NCBI GenBank assembly: GCA_014238065.1
Contig: JABABU010000047.1
Coordinates: 1 to 64,000, forward strand
Direction of reading: 5' to 3'
Length of the DNA: 64,000 nucleotides
Source: Actinomycetota bacterium
Lineage (GTDB): Bacteria; Actinomycetota; Acidimicrobiia; Acidimicrobiales; Poriferisodalaceae
Below are positions 53,886-63,783 of this stretch, one piece after another. Below the pieces are notes generated by a model. The model made no database searches, had not been told where the DNA came from, and was given only the letters and a program-made list of their open reading frames with translations. Position numbers and translations under genes: made by a program. Within the stretch, counting starts at the first letter, position 1. Each line of letters starts with the position of its first letter.

Positions 53886-55224
53886 ACCCATCGACACCCT
53901 GACGAACGAAACCACCGAACTGCTCCAGGCGCTCATCCGGAACGCGTGTGTCAACGACGGAACCCCCGATTCCGGCAACGAGACGAAGAACGCCGTCTTG
54001 CTGCGAAACGAGTTGGACAGCATCGGCGTCGACATGGAGATCTTCGAGATCGCCGAGAACCGCGGCTCGCTCATCGCACGGTACGAGGGCACCGACCCGA
54101 ACGCACCCGCACTATGTCTCATGGGCCACACAGACGTCGTCCCGGTCAGCCCAGCGGGTTGGAAGGAAGACCCGTTCGGCGGCGAACTCATCGGCAACGA
54201 GGTGTGGGGCCGCGGAGCGGTTGACATGCTGAACCTGACGTCCTCGATGGCCGTCGCGTTCCGTCACGTGGTCACGTCCGGCAAACGATACCCAGGCGAC
54301 ATCATCTATTTCGCGGTGGCTGACGAAGAGGCCGGAGGTGTCCTGGGTGCGAGCCAACTGGTCGATCAGCAATGGGATGCGCTGAAGTGCGACTACGTGC
54401 TCACCGAATACGGCGGCACCCCCGTCGACACTCGTGACGGCACTGCCATTCTGGTGACGACCACCGAAAAGGGCGTCGGCAACCGGCGACTGATCATCGG
54501 CGGGGAGCCAGGCCACGGCTCGATGCCCCACGGCACCGACAATGCGTTGGTGAAAGCAGCTGAGGTGGTCCGGCGCCTGGCCGAATATCAACCCAGTACC
54601 AAGATCGACGACATGTTCACCGAGCGCGTCAAGGCGCTTGGCCTCGGCCGCGATCTCGAACAGCGGGTACTCGACCCGGTCCGGCACGCCGAAGCACTCG
54701 ACGAGATCGACCCGAGCATGGCGAGGAATCTCCACGCGTGCTCCCACACCAGCTTCAGCCCGAACTTGTTGAACACCGGCAAGAAGGTGAACATCATTCC
54801 CGACACAGCGGTCTTGGAGGTTGACATTCGCCTGCTGCCAGGAGAGACGCTCGATGACGTCGAAGTCCACCTTCGCGCCGCACTCGGAACGGACCTGTTG
54901 GCTGACATCGAAATCGAGGAGATGTACCAGAGCACCCCGACCCTGTCGCCGATCGACACGCCGCTCTGGCACGCCATGGCCGACTCGATGCGGGCCGCCT
55001 ATCCCGGCGCTCAGATCGTGCCGTCGATGGTGACGGGCGGAACTGACGCCAGGTTCTTTCGCCAGAAGGGCATCCCGGCCTACGGGGCGGGTCTTCTCAG
55101 CCGATCGATCGGCTTTGCGGAGTTCCTGAACCGTTTCCACGGACACGATGAGCGCATCGACATCGAGTCGCTGAAGCTCACGACCCAGCTCTGGCTCGAC
55201 ATCATGGACCGGCTCTGGGACTGA
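53878..55224 (+). CDS. M20-family metallopeptidase/amidohydrolase
   Basis: 448 residues from GTG 53878. GHTDVVPVSPAGWKEDPFGG carries the first zinc His and Asp, WGRGAVDMLN the bridging Asp, and ADEEAGGVLGASQL the catalytic Glu pair. The dimerisation domain (about 190-310) is present, and GGTDARFFRQKGIPAYGAG ends the catalytic domain. The family contains ArgE, DapE, aminoacylases and carboxypeptidases; the exact substrate is open. Coupled to the crotonase gene. Confidence 0.88.
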   Translation: MSEPIDTLTNETTELLQALIRNACVNDGTPDSGNETKNAVLLRNELDSIGVDMEIFEIAENRGSLIARYEGTDPNAPALCLMGHTDVVPVSPAGWKEDPFGGELIGNEVWGRGAVDMLNLTSSMAVAFRHVVTSGKRYPGDIIYFAVADEEAGGVLGASQLVDQQWDALKCDYVLTEYGGTPVDTRDGTAILVTTTEKGVGNRRLIIGGEPGHGSMPHGTDNALVKAAEVVRRLAEYQPSTKIDDMFTERVKALGLGRDLEQRVLDPVRHAEALDEIDPSMARNLHACSHTSFSPNLLNTGKKVNIIPDTAVLEVDIRLLPGETLDDVEVHLRAALGTDLLADIEIEEMYQSTPTLSPIDTPLWHAMADSMRAAYPGAQIVPSMVTGGTDARFFRQKGIPAYGAGLLSRSIGFAEFLNRFHGHDERIDIESLKLTTQLWLDIMDRLWD

Positions 55225-55446
55225 TGCAGGTCGCGAACAGGGCTGACCCGCCACTGATCGCGTCTCGTAGCCAGCATCAACAACGCCGTGGCGGTCACGA
55301 GTCCACCCCCAGCACAACGAGGTGATCGTCAAAATCGCCGAAACCAGGCCGTGGCCCCTGCAACGCCCAACGACGCACCCACGCGGAATCCGCTTCGGTC
55401 CGCTGACCCGGGGGTCGTAGTCTTTGGTCGCGGCTCGAGGAGACTC

Positions 55447-56439
55447 ATGCAGGTAGTGACATCGATCTCAGGTGACCTGGCGGGCGCCGCGAAGCGGGCC
55501 ACCGCCCGCGAGACCAGCGGCTACGACGTGCTCACCACACAGGAGAACAAGAGCGACCCCTTCCTACCGATGGCGCTGGCGGCCGACGCAACATCGAGCG
55601 TCCGCCTGGCAACAAACGTCGCCATCGCGTTCCCGAGGAGCCCGATGGTCAGTGCCAACGTTGCCTGGGACCTGCAGCGACAATCTGGCGGCAGGTTCAT
55701 CCTCGGGCTCGGTAGCCAGGTGCGCGGACACAACGTGCGGCGTTTTTCAGTGCCATGGAGTGCCCCGGCATCCCGGCTGCGCGAGTACGTCGAATCGATC
55801 AGAGCAATCTTCGACTGTTGGAAGAACGGTACGCCGCTGTCATACGACGGCGAGCACTACCAGTTCACTCTGATGACGCCGAACTTCACGCCAGAACCGC
55901 TCGAAGGGCCCCCGCCGCCTATCCACATAGCTGCCGTTGGTCCGGCCATGATGCGTGTCGCCGGCCGATCATGCGATGGCGTGATGCTTCATCCGTTCAG
56001 CACTCCGGAATACTTGCGCCACGCGATCCTCCCTGCTCTCCAGACAGCGCTGTCAGAGTCAGGACGGACACGCGACCAGTTCGAGATCTTCGGGGGTGGA
56101 TTCATCGCAACCGGAGCCACCGAAGCCGACGTCGACGCCAGAGCCGAATGGGTCCGTATGCGGATCGGGTTCTACGGCTCGACGCCGTCGTACTGGCCGG
56201 TGTTCGAACTACACGGGCTCGAGGATCTGGGGCACAAGTTGAATGCCATGTCGAAGGCAGGGCAGTGGGACGACATGACCGCGGCGGTCGACGACGACGT
56301 TGTTTCCATGTTCTGTGCCCGAGGCACCCATGACTCGATCGCTGGCGAGATCGAGCGCCATTACAGCGGACTCGTCGACACCCTCAGCATCGACGGTGGT
56401 CTTCCACCCGACCTGATCCAGGACATCAAACGCCTCTGA
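55447..56439 (+). CDS. Luciferase-like oxidoreductase, TIGR03617-like
   Basis: 330 residues: VAIAFPRSPMVSANVAWDLQRQSGGRFILGLGSQVRGH (in parts), WSAPASRLREYVESIRAIFDCW, DGEHYQFTLMTPNF and HIAAVGPAMMRVAGRSCDGV. The paralogue at 31016-32068 shares every block. The ATG at 55447 has CGAGGAG 4 bases upstream; a 53-codon longer frame lacks support. The 222-base stretch before it (55225-55446) holds no other gene that I can support. Confidence 0.85.
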   Translation: MQVVTSISGDLAGAAKRATARETSGYDVLTTQENKSDPFLPMALAADATSSVRLATNVAIAFPRSPMVSANVAWDLQRQSGGRFILGLGSQVRGHNVRRFSVPWSAPASRLREYVESIRAIFDCWKNGTPLSYDGEHYQFTLMTPNFTPEPLEGPPPPIHIAAVGPAMMRVAGRSCDGVMLHPFSTPEYLRHAILPALQTALSESGRTRDQFEIFGGGFIATGATEADVDARAEWVRMRIGFYGSTPSYWPVFELHGLEDLGHKLNAMSKAGQWDDMTAAVDDDVVSMFCARGTHDSIAGEIERHYSGLVDTLSIDGGLPPDLIQDIKRL

Positions 56440-56496
56440 TGGCTTGGAGTTGGGTGAGGACAGCGTGTTACCTTCGCCAGCCGGGGGGCTGAGCCG

Positions 56497-57768
56497 ATGA
56501 GCGAAGAGACGCACGGAATTCTCAGCGGCCTGAAGGTCGTCGAGTTCTCCCAGAACGCCGCGGTGCCGCAGTGCGGGCGGTTGCTCGCCGGCATGGGCGC
56601 CGAAGTGGTCAAAGTCGAACCGCCGGCCGGCGATTCGATGCGCCACGTCACGAAGGTCACCGAGGCAGAGTCGAGGACATACACAGCGATCAACAGCGGT
56701 AAACGAGGGATCGTTCTCGACATGCTGGCCGGTGACGACAGCAGACGAGTCGTCGACGCGCTTCTCGGTTGGGCCGACGTCTGCCTCGTCGGGCTGAAAC
56801 AAGGCGACCTTGTCCGATTCGGGCTCGATTGGGAGCACGTATCTGCGGTGAACCCGCGGCTGGTCCACATGGTGCTGACAGCTTTCGGGCCCCTCGGACC
56901 GGATGCGGCCGAGGGCGGCTATGACGTTCTCGTCCAGGGTTTGAGCGGTCTCGGATTTTCCATGAACCGTGAGTCCGCTGGCGTGCCGGAGCCGACAAGA
57001 CCCGCCATCTTCGACTTCTCCAGCGGGATGATGGCTACCGTCGGAGTCCTCGCCGCACTGATCGATCGGCAGCGAACGGGCAAGGGGCAGCGCGTGGACG
57101 CTTCCCTGCTCGGGACCGCCGTCAACCTTGGCGTGCCCGTCCTCACCACCTATGACCGCGACCGCGACCGCGTGAACTCGGTCCTTGACCAGCTTGGCGA
57201 TCTCCGCGCCGAAGGGGCCGACTTCGCGACTCAACGCCAGTTCTACGAGACAAGACTCGCCCGAGGAGCCAGCGCATTCGCGCTCTACTTTCGGCACTAC
57301 CTCACCAGAGACGGCGTTCTCTCGGTCGCAGCCATGAGCGCCACGCTCTACGAGAAGTTCCACGCGGTGACCGGTCTGCCCTCGATCCATGGCCTCGACG
57401 CGAACTCTGCTGAGTTCAAGGCCATCGTCGCTGAAGCCGAAGTGCTGTTCGAGACGCGAACCACCACCGAATGGATGAAGGAATTACGAGCCGTCGGCTT
57501 CCCGTGCGGGCGCTACAACACCCCGTTCGAGGCCGTCGACGATCCGCAGATCAGAGCCAATGACTATGTCGTCGAACTCGAGCACCCCGTCATCGGCTCG
57601 TACGCCACAGCTGGGATGCCCATCAGCTTCAGTGAGACACCAGCAGGAATCACGGCGACGTCGCCAAGACTCGGCGAACACACAGCGCAGGTCCTCGCCG
57701 ATGTCGGCCTGACCGCCTCCGAGATCGCCGATTTGCACCAGAAGGGCGTGACCGCGCCGTTGATTTGA
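56497..57768 (+). CDS. Class III CoA-transferase (CaiB/BaiF family)
   Basis: 423 residues. GLKVVEFSQNAAVPQCGRLLAGMGAEVVKVEPPAGDSMR (N-terminal CoA-binding half, shown in one family run only by its first and last parts), NPRLVHMVLTAFGPLGP, and FDFSSGMMATVGVLAAL where the Asp is the likely catalytic carboxylate, then RQRTGKGQRVDASLL. These enzymes move CoA between acids and acyl-CoAs. It follows the LLM gene by 57 bases and may be co-transcribed. Confidence 0.9.
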   Translation: MSEETHGILSGLKVVEFSQNAAVPQCGRLLAGMGAEVVKVEPPAGDSMRHVTKVTEAESRTYTAINSGKRGIVLDMLAGDDSRRVVDALLGWADVCLVGLKQGDLVRFGLDWEHVSAVNPRLVHMVLTAFGPLGPDAAEGGYDVLVQGLSGLGFSMNRESAGVPEPTRPAIFDFSSGMMATVGVLAALIDRQRTGKGQRVDASLLGTAVNLGVPVLTTYDRDRDRVNSVLDQLGDLRAEGADFATQRQFYETRLARGASAFALYFRHYLTRDGVLSVAAMSATLYEKFHAVTGLPSIHGLDANSAEFKAIVAEAEVLFETRTTTEWMKELRAVGFPCGRYNTPFEAVDDPQIRANDYVVELEHPVIGSYATAGMPISFSETPAGITATSPRLGEHTAQVLADVGLTASEIADLHQKGVTAPLI

Positions 57769-57834
57769 ATGCCACGAGCCGGTTTGGCTGCGGGTCCCAG
57801 CAGACAACATCCAGGGCAGTTGCGCAGGTACCTT

Positions 57835-58173
57835 TCACTCAGGGAAGCTCACCAGGATCGCGGCGTTGGCGATGACCATGAGATCGGCGCCGTTGGGTGC
57901 TGGGACGTCGAGACCACCTTTGACCGGCGTGATCGTTACCGTCCCGTACGGAACTTCGTCCGCAATCGCATGGACATCGATCTCGTCGGGTTCCGCGACA
58001 GCCACTCTGACCTCGATGTTCATCTCGCCGCGCTCCTTGCCGGCAGCCGCGAAGAAGTTGAGGCTGCTGTGACGGAGCGCATCGGAGACCGCCCTGCGGG
58101 CAGCCTTCGTGTAGTCGCCCCCGTGAACGTCGACACCCATGCCCATTTCCGTGATCCAACGAACCAATGCCAT
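57835..58173 (-). CDS. Lin0512-family conserved protein (TIGR02058-like)
   Basis: 112 residues. GMGVDVHGGDYTKAARRAV, ALRHSSLNFF and a C-terminal GADLMVIANAAILVSF match my recollection of the Lin0512 family, small conserved proteins of bacteria and fungi with no known activity. Soluble, no signal peptide. It converges with the CoA-transferase gene and is divergent from the EthA-like gene across 256 bases in which I see nothing further. Confidence 0.75.
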   Translation of the reverse strand: MALVRWITEMGMGVDVHGGDYTKAARRAVSDALRHSSLNFFAAAGKERGEMNIEVRVAVAEPDEIDVHAIADEVPYGTVTITPVKGGLDVPAPNGADLMVIANAAILVSFPE

Positions 58174-58429
58174 GGACGAACCGTAGCGGCGGGATCGTTC
58201 GCTTGGTGTCCGTGAGCAGCTGATGACGTCGGAGCCGACAGAAGCGCCTCATCGGAGTATGACGAGTCAGAGGGCTACCGTGCTCCGGCGAATGCAGTGG
58301 TGGCGGGATTCGAGACAGGATCCTCCCCATGACCTGCCCGGATCCGATTGCGACACTCGGCGGCCACCAGGATCCCTGCACTATTGGTCCCTTGCCTGAC
58401 ATCGTGGCAAGCATCGTTACGCTGGCAAC

Positions 58430-59917
58430 ATGACGAAGGATCACTTTGACGTCCTGGTCGTTGGCGCTGGGATCTCCGGCATCGGCGCCGCGTACCACTT
58501 GCAGAAGAACTGTCCTGGCATGTCATACGCGATCCTGGAAGGCCGAGCTGACATCGGCGGAACGTGGGACCTGTTCCGCTATCCAGGAATCCGCTCGGAC
58601 AGCGACATGCACACACTTGGATTCAGTTTCAAGCCGTGGAACGCCGAGAAGGCCATCGCCGATGGTCCTTCGATCTTGGCCTACCTGCGCGAGACGGTGG
58701 CCGAGAACGACATTGGGCGCCACATCAAGTTCAATCACCTGGCCTCAAACGCTTCATGGTCCTCCGAGACGGCGACATGGACAGTCACCGGTCACCGATC
58801 GGACACCGACGAAGAGGTGTTGCACACCTGCAACTTCCTGTTCATGTGCTCTGGTTACTACAGCTACAAGCAGGGCTTCTCGCCCGAGTTCCCTGGCGCT
58901 GACGACTTCACCGGCCAGATCATCCATCCGCAGCACTGGTCGGACGATCTCGACTACGCCGGCAAGAAGGTCGTCGTCATCGGTTCTGGGGCCACGGCGA
59001 TGACAATCGTCCCTGCGATGGCCGACGACGTCGAGAGCATCACGATGCTTCAGCGATCACCCACATACGTCGTGGCCCGCCCCGAGAAAGACCTGTGGGC
59101 CAACCGGCTACGCAAGTACCTGCCGAACAAGCTCGCCTACAAGCTGACTCGCTTCAAGAACATCAAGCGCACCGGACTGATCTACAGGAAGACGCGTACC
59201 GAGCCTGACAAGATCAAGAAACTGTTGCTCGGAGGTGTCCGTCAGGCCCTCGGTCCTGACTACGACGTCCAAAAGCACTTCACGCCGTCGTACAACCCGT
59301 GGGACCAGCGGCTGTGCCTGATCCCTGACGGCGATCTGTTCCGAGCCATTCGGGCCGGCAAGGCAGGGGTGGTCACCGACACGATCGATACGTTCACCGA
59401 GACCGGGATTCGCACCAGGTCCGGCGAGCACCTCGAAGCCGACGTCATCATCACCGCCACCGGCCTGAACATGGTGACGCTCGGCGAGATGGGTTTCGTC
59501 GTCGACGGTGTTGCGGTCGATTTCGGTTCGACGTGGACCTACAAGGGGCTCGGATACTCCGATGTTCCCAACCTGGTGTCGTCATTCGGCTACATCAACG
59601 CATCGTGGACACTTCGTGCCGACCTGACGTGCGAGTACGTGTGTCGCCTGCTGAACCACATGAACAAGACCGGCACCGACCAGTGCACACCTCGACTCCG
59701 ACCCGAGGATGCTCATATGGCTCAACGTCCATGGATCGACGACTTCAGCTCGGGCTACATGCAACGCACCATGCATCTCATGCCGAAGCAGGGCGACAAG
59801 GAGCCATGGCTCAATACCCAGAACTATCAGGCTGACCGTAAGCTCCTCGGCAAAGGGCCCGTCGAAGATGGGGTCATGACCTTCACTTCAACAAGGGTCC
59901 CTGCCTCAGCCGGCTGA
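58430..59917 (+). CDS. ethA: EthA-type FAD-containing monooxygenase
   Basis: 495 residues (mycobacterial EthA is 489). Family blocks: VVGAGISGIGAAYHLQKNCP, GTWDLFRYPGIRSDSDMHTLGF, FLFMCSGYYSYKQGFSPEFPG, VIGSGATAMTIVPAMADD, YNPWDQRLCLIPDGDLFRAIR and IITATGLNM. The Baeyer-Villiger fingerprint reads FTGQIIHPQHWSDD, with Ser in place of the final Pro. EthA oxidises ketones to esters and activates thioamide drugs. The usual TetR neighbour (EthR) is absent here. Another Baeyer-Villiger gene follows 225 bases later. Confidence 0.88.
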   Translation: MTKDHFDVLVVGAGISGIGAAYHLQKNCPGMSYAILEGRADIGGTWDLFRYPGIRSDSDMHTLGFSFKPWNAEKAIADGPSILAYLRETVAENDIGRHIKFNHLASNASWSSETATWTVTGHRSDTDEEVLHTCNFLFMCSGYYSYKQGFSPEFPGADDFTGQIIHPQHWSDDLDYAGKKVVVIGSGATAMTIVPAMADDVESITMLQRSPTYVVARPEKDLWANRLRKYLPNKLAYKLTRFKNIKRTGLIYRKTRTEPDKIKKLLLGGVRQALGPDYDVQKHFTPSYNPWDQRLCLIPDGDLFRAIRAGKAGVVTDTIDTFTETGIRTRSGEHLEADVIITATGLNMVTLGEMGFVVDGVAVDFGSTWTYKGLGYSDVPNLVSSFGYINASWTLRADLTCEYVCRLLNHMNKTGTDQCTPRLRPEDAHMAQRPWIDDFSSGYMQRTMHLMPKQGDKEPWLNTQNYQADRKLLGKGPVEDGVMTFTSTRVPASAG

Positions 59918-60142
59918 GCCATGACCATCATCGACGGTCATATCGTGGCGCTCCGAAGGGCCGAACCAGATGGCGTCGGAGTTCGTCGCCGTCAGATCAA
60001 CACCTGAGGTGACGAAGCGTTGGTACTCAGTCGGCGCACGACCCGATGCGATCGAGGCGGCGAGCGATGTTGTTCGAGGCGTCTCAGAATTCGTTCCTCG
60101 TCGCTCGGTATAGGAGAATTGTGATGGCATCAAGGGGAACGA

Positions 60143-61747
60143 GTGAGCGATAGCACGCAACCAGATGTCGACGTCGTTGTCGTCGGCGCAGGCTTCGCAG
60201 GGATGTACCTGCTGCACCGACTTCGCGAGGCTGGATTCACCAGCCGCGTGTTCGAACGAGCCGATGACGTCGGAGGAACCTGGTACTGGAATCGGTACCC
60301 GGGAGCACGCTGCGACATCAGAAGTATCGACTACAGCTACTCGTTCTCGCCTGGGCTCGAGCAGGAATGGGAGTGGTCCGAGAAATTCGCAACACAACCT
60401 GAGATCCTCCGCTACGCGCAGCACGTCGCAGAGCGCTTCGACCTGTACCGCGACATCGACTTCGAGACCTCGGTCGACAAGGCCGTCTACGATGACGATT
60501 CAGGGCTGTGGCACATCACCACGAGTCGAACTGAAACAGTCCGTTGCCGTCACTACGTGATGGCGACCGGATGTCTGTCGACGTCGAAGCTCCCCGAACT
60601 ACCGGGGCACGGCTCGTTCACAGGGCCGACGTATCACACGGGTCATTGGCCCCATCACGAAATCGACTTCACCGGGCTCCGGGTCGGTGTCGTTGGCACA
60701 GGTTCGTCCGGCATCCAATCGATTCCTGTGATTGCTTCGCAGGCTGCCGAGCTCACGGTGTTCCAGCGGACGCCGAACTTCAGCATGCCGGCGCACAACG
60801 GCTCCAACGATCCGGACGAACTCGCCGCGGTCAAGGCCGAGTATCCGGAGTACCGCCAGAGGGCCAAGTACTCAGCTGTCGGCGTTCCTGCAGATCCGCC
60901 AACGAGATCGGCACTCGATGTCGACGAAGAGGAGCGCAATCAGCTCTACGAAGCCGGTTGGCAAATCGGAGGCCTCGGCGGCCTTGGGGTGTTCAACGAC
61001 CTACGCCTGAACCAGCAGGCCAACGACACCGCAGCGGAGTTCGTGCGAAACAAGATTCGCAGCATCGTCGACGAACCGGAACTGGCGGAAACGCTGTGCC
61101 CGACCGACTATCCGTACGGCACGAAGCGCCTGTGCGTCGATGACGGTTACTACTCGACGTTCAACCTCGACCATGTTCGACTTGTCGATCTCAAAAAGAC
61201 GCCACTCGAACGCATCACCACAACCGGGGTCGAGACCACCGACGAGTCGTTCGAGTTCGACGCCATCGTGTTTGCCACCGGGTTCGACGCGATGACGGGG
61301 GCGATCGTCAATGTCGACATCACCGGCGTGGGTGATCGGACCATCAAGAACTACTGGGAGGACGGACCGAAGACGTATCTCGGTCTCACCGTGGCCGGAT
61401 TCCCCAACTTCTATGCCATCACGGGGCCTGGGAGCCCATCGGTGCTCAGCAACATGATGGTGTCGATCGAGCAGCACGTCGATTGGATCATGGACTGCAT
61501 CGAGCACATGCGAGAAGCGGGGCTCACATCGATCGAACCGACTCCTGAGGCCGAAGCCCAATGGGGTGAACACGTCGTCGCCGTTGCCGACCTCACGCTC
61601 TACCCCAAGGCAAACAGCTGGTACATGGGCGCCAACGTCAAGGGCAAGCCGCGGGTCATCCTGCCGTACATCGGCGGCGTCGGTGAGTATCGCCGGATCT
61701 GCGACGAGGTCGCAGTCAGCGGCTACAGCGGCTTCATCCTGTCCTGA
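60143..61747 (+). CDS. Type I Baeyer-Villiger monooxygenase (cyclohexanone/phenylacetone type)
   Basis: 534 residues from GTG 60143 (AAGGGGAACGA upstream). FAD motif VVVVGAGFAGMYLLHRLR, GGTWYWNRYPGARCD, the perfect type I fingerprint FTGPTYHTGHWPH, NADPH motif VGTGSSGIQSIPVIA and the late ATG motif IVFATGFDAMTG. These enzymes insert oxygen next to a ketone using NADPH and oxygen. Together with the following dienelactone hydrolase, it suggests breakdown of cyclic ketones, though no alcohol dehydrogenase is nearby. Confidence 0.9.
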   Translation: MSDSTQPDVDVVVVGAGFAGMYLLHRLREAGFTSRVFERADDVGGTWYWNRYPGARCDIRSIDYSYSFSPGLEQEWEWSEKFATQPEILRYAQHVAERFDLYRDIDFETSVDKAVYDDDSGLWHITTSRTETVRCRHYVMATGCLSTSKLPELPGHGSFTGPTYHTGHWPHHEIDFTGLRVGVVGTGSSGIQSIPVIASQAAELTVFQRTPNFSMPAHNGSNDPDELAAVKAEYPEYRQRAKYSAVGVPADPPTRSALDVDEEERNQLYEAGWQIGGLGGLGVFNDLRLNQQANDTAAEFVRNKIRSIVDEPELAETLCPTDYPYGTKRLCVDDGYYSTFNLDHVRLVDLKKTPLERITTTGVETTDESFEFDAIVFATGFDAMTGAIVNVDITGVGDRTIKNYWEDGPKTYLGLTVAGFPNFYAITGPGSPSVLSNMMVSIEQHVDWIMDCIEHMREAGLTSIEPTPEAEAQWGEHVVAVADLTLYPKANSWYMGANVKGKPRVILPYIGGVGEYRRICDEVAVSGYSGFILS

Positions 61748-61753
61748 AACGAG

Positions 61754-61781
61754 ACAGGGGGTCAGACCTCGAGTCCCCTGT
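61754..61781. terminator. Hairpin between convergent genes
   Basis: ACAGGGG (61754-61760) and CCCCTGT (61775-61781) form a perfect 7-bp inverted repeat around a 14-base loop in the short gap between the Baeyer-Villiger gene and the dienelactone hydrolase gene, which converge. It could act as a two-way terminator; there is no T-run. Confidence 0.45.
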
Positions 61782-62471
61782 TCAGCCGAGGGTGTCGTGG
61801 AAGAAGGCGACCATCTCGGCCCAGACAGCTGTAGTGAGGGCCTCGTCATGGGCGCCCATCGGATTCTCTTCGTTCATGAAGCCGTGGCCTGCGTCATGGA
61901 TCGTGAACTGAACGTCCTTGCCGAGGCTCTGGAGCTTCGACTCGAGCGCGCCGGCTGCTTCCGGGCCGAAGAACGTATCGGGGTTGGCCATATGACCACG
62001 AACAACCGCGGTCATGTCGCCCCAGTCGGGCTCGGCTTCACCCTGCGGGAAACCGTAGAACGGCGCCGCGGCAGTGATTTTATCGCCCCGGTTTGCTGCG
62101 ATGATCAGCGTGAGCATGCCACCCATGCAGAACCCGACAGCGCCGACCCCTTCGCCGGTCACGGCTTCGTGCTCGGCGAGATAATCGACAGCTCCGCTCA
62201 TGTCGCGGGCGGCACGATCAGGAGGAAGCGTGGTCATGAGATGGCCGGCCTTGTCCATCTCGTCGTGCCCTGCCAACTCGCCGTGATACAGATCAGGTGC
62301 AAGGGCGACAAAGCCCTCCTCGGCGAGCCGATCGGCAGTCCGCTTGATCTGCGGGTTCAAACCCCACCATTCCTGGATGACCATGACACCTGGCCCGCTC
62401 CCCGACGCGGGGACGGCGAGGTAGCCGCCGGCCGTGTTGCCGTTGCTTGCGAATTCGACGTTCTCTCCCAT
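61782..62471 (-). CDS. Dienelactone hydrolase family protein
   Basis: 229 residues. VMVIQEWWGLNPQIKRTADRLAEEGFVALAPDLYHGE is the typical N-terminal region (in parts), GFCMGGMLTLI carries the Cys nucleophile, and HDAGHGFMNEENP the catalytic His; the Asp lies near 170. It opens unsaturated lactones or other cyclic or activated esters. It sits 9 bases after the amidohydrolase stop and should be co-transcribed with it. Confidence 0.88.
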   Translation of the reverse strand: MGENVEFASNGNTAGGYLAVPASGSGPGVMVIQEWWGLNPQIKRTADRLAEEGFVALAPDLYHGELAGHDEMDKAGHLMTTLPPDRAARDMSGAVDYLAEHEAVTGEGVGAVGFCMGGMLTLIIAANRGDKITAAAPFYGFPQGEAEPDWGDMTAVVRGHMANPDTFFGPEAAGALESKLQSLGKDVQFTIHDAGHGFMNEENPMGAHDEALTTAVWAEMVAFFHDTLG

Positions 62472-62480
62472 GACCCGAAC

Positions 62481-63707
62481 TTAGCCCTGTCCCGGCGCAG
62501 CTCGCGCCACTCGACCAAGACCAACAGCAGTTGTGTCCAGCCCATTACCCATGAGATCTTCGAAGTTCGTCCTGAAAAACCGCTCCTGCACCTCTGCGTC
62601 GAAGTGCCCCACTTCGGCGTCGAAGCGCTTCAACGGGTTACGGCCCCCTTCGACATGAGGGAAGTCGGACGAGAACATGCAGATCTCAGGTGCGCTGTTC
62701 TCGATGATCCAACCTGTCGGCTCAGTGGGGTACGGCGTCACACGCACCTGCCGGGTCATGTACTCGGCCGGTCTCAGCGACAACTTCTTGAGGCGTCCTT
62801 CGTGTCGCTCGAAGGCCACGAAGGCCGCCTCGAGCTGGCGCAAGAACGACGGTACCCACACCGCGCCAAGCTCGATGACACCGAACCGGAGTTCGGGGAA
62901 CCGATCGAGAACGCCATCGAAGATCATCATCGACAACGCTTGCATCGGAGAAGAGCTGATGGCCATGTACGACACCGAACGGAAGTTCTCGCCGCCACCG
63001 TGGAAGTCCGGTTCGGGCGGCAGCCCGTTGTTGCGATGCTGAGAAGGCATCACCAGCTCGGGCGTTGCCACGTGCATCACGATGGGGATGCCAGCTTCCT
63101 GAGCTTGGGCCCAGACGGTATCGAACCCGATGTGACTGTGCGCATGGCGCTTCGGCATCCGATTCGGAATGAGCAAGGCAGCAGCACCCTCGGAAATGGC
63201 CTCAGTGGCGCACGGGCCCGCCAGCTCAAGATCCTGCAGAGGTATGTACGCGATCGGCAGTAACCGAGGATCGTGAGCGCAGAACGCGATCTGGGCCCGG
63301 TTGGCCGCCGAGGCCGTCTCGTAGGTGAGGTCCGCAGGAGCTTCGTGCTCCATTGCCTCGAGCAGGGTGTTCGGCCGGGTGGGGAAGATCAGCTGGCTGG
63401 CGAAGCCCATTGCATCGAGCGCCTCGCTTCTGTCAGCCGGATCCCACGCGCCAGGTGCGCGGTAGTTCTTTCGCAGCATCACCTCGGCCGCAGCTCCAGC
63501 CCTGAACTCCTCGTCAGCATGCAGAGCGCGACTCCGTTCGATCTCAGTCGACATCGGACTCGAACCGAGCACGCCTTCATCGCCGCCGTCGTAGCGCGAT
63601 CGTTCGTAGTCGATGACTCGCTGCGTCGCGAACTCGTCGAGCCACTCTGGGGGTTCCATCGTGTGCGCATCGGCATCGTGGATGACACGGTCTTCGACAT
63701 ACGGCAT
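62481..63707 (-). CDS. Amidohydrolase-2 family metal-dependent hydrolase
   Basis: 408 residues of the ACMSD-like amidohydrolases. VIHDADAHTMEPPEWLDEF has the first metal motif (DAH-like, D-A-D-A-H), HVATPELVMPSQHRNNGL the central His region, and MFSSDFPHVEGGRNPLKRFDAEV the late Asp motif. The family decarboxylates or hydrolyses aromatic and cyclic acids using zinc. The start at 63707 gives the usual family length; a 38-codon extension is not conserved in character. It heads the two-gene unit with the dienelactone hydrolase. Confidence 0.86.
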   Translation of the reverse strand: MPYVEDRVIHDADAHTMEPPEWLDEFATQRVIDYERSRYDGGDEGVLGSSPMSTEIERSRALHADEEFRAGAAAEVMLRKNYRAPGAWDPADRSEALDAMGFASQLIFPTRPNTLLEAMEHEAPADLTYETASAANRAQIAFCAHDPRLLPIAYIPLQDLELAGPCATEAISEGAAALLIPNRMPKRHAHSHIGFDTVWAQAQEAGIPIVMHVATPELVMPSQHRNNGLPPEPDFHGGGENFRSVSYMAISSSPMQALSMMIFDGVLDRFPELRFGVIELGAVWVPSFLRQLEAAFVAFERHEGRLKKLSLRPAEYMTRQVRVTPYPTEPTGWIIENSAPEICMFSSDFPHVEGGRNPLKRFDAEVGHFDAEVQERFFRTNFEDLMGNGLDTTAVGLGRVARAAPGQG

Positions 63708-63783
63708 GGAAGCAATCGTAGGCAAACACTGTGTGCACAACATGCTCGTCGCCGTTTGAAACGCGACCTGCAAACATGTCGCT

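Noticed and set aside
61566..63263. 565-codon plus-strand frame
   Set aside because: Runs through the 3' end of the Baeyer-Villiger gene in another frame and antisense to two well-supported hydrolase genes.
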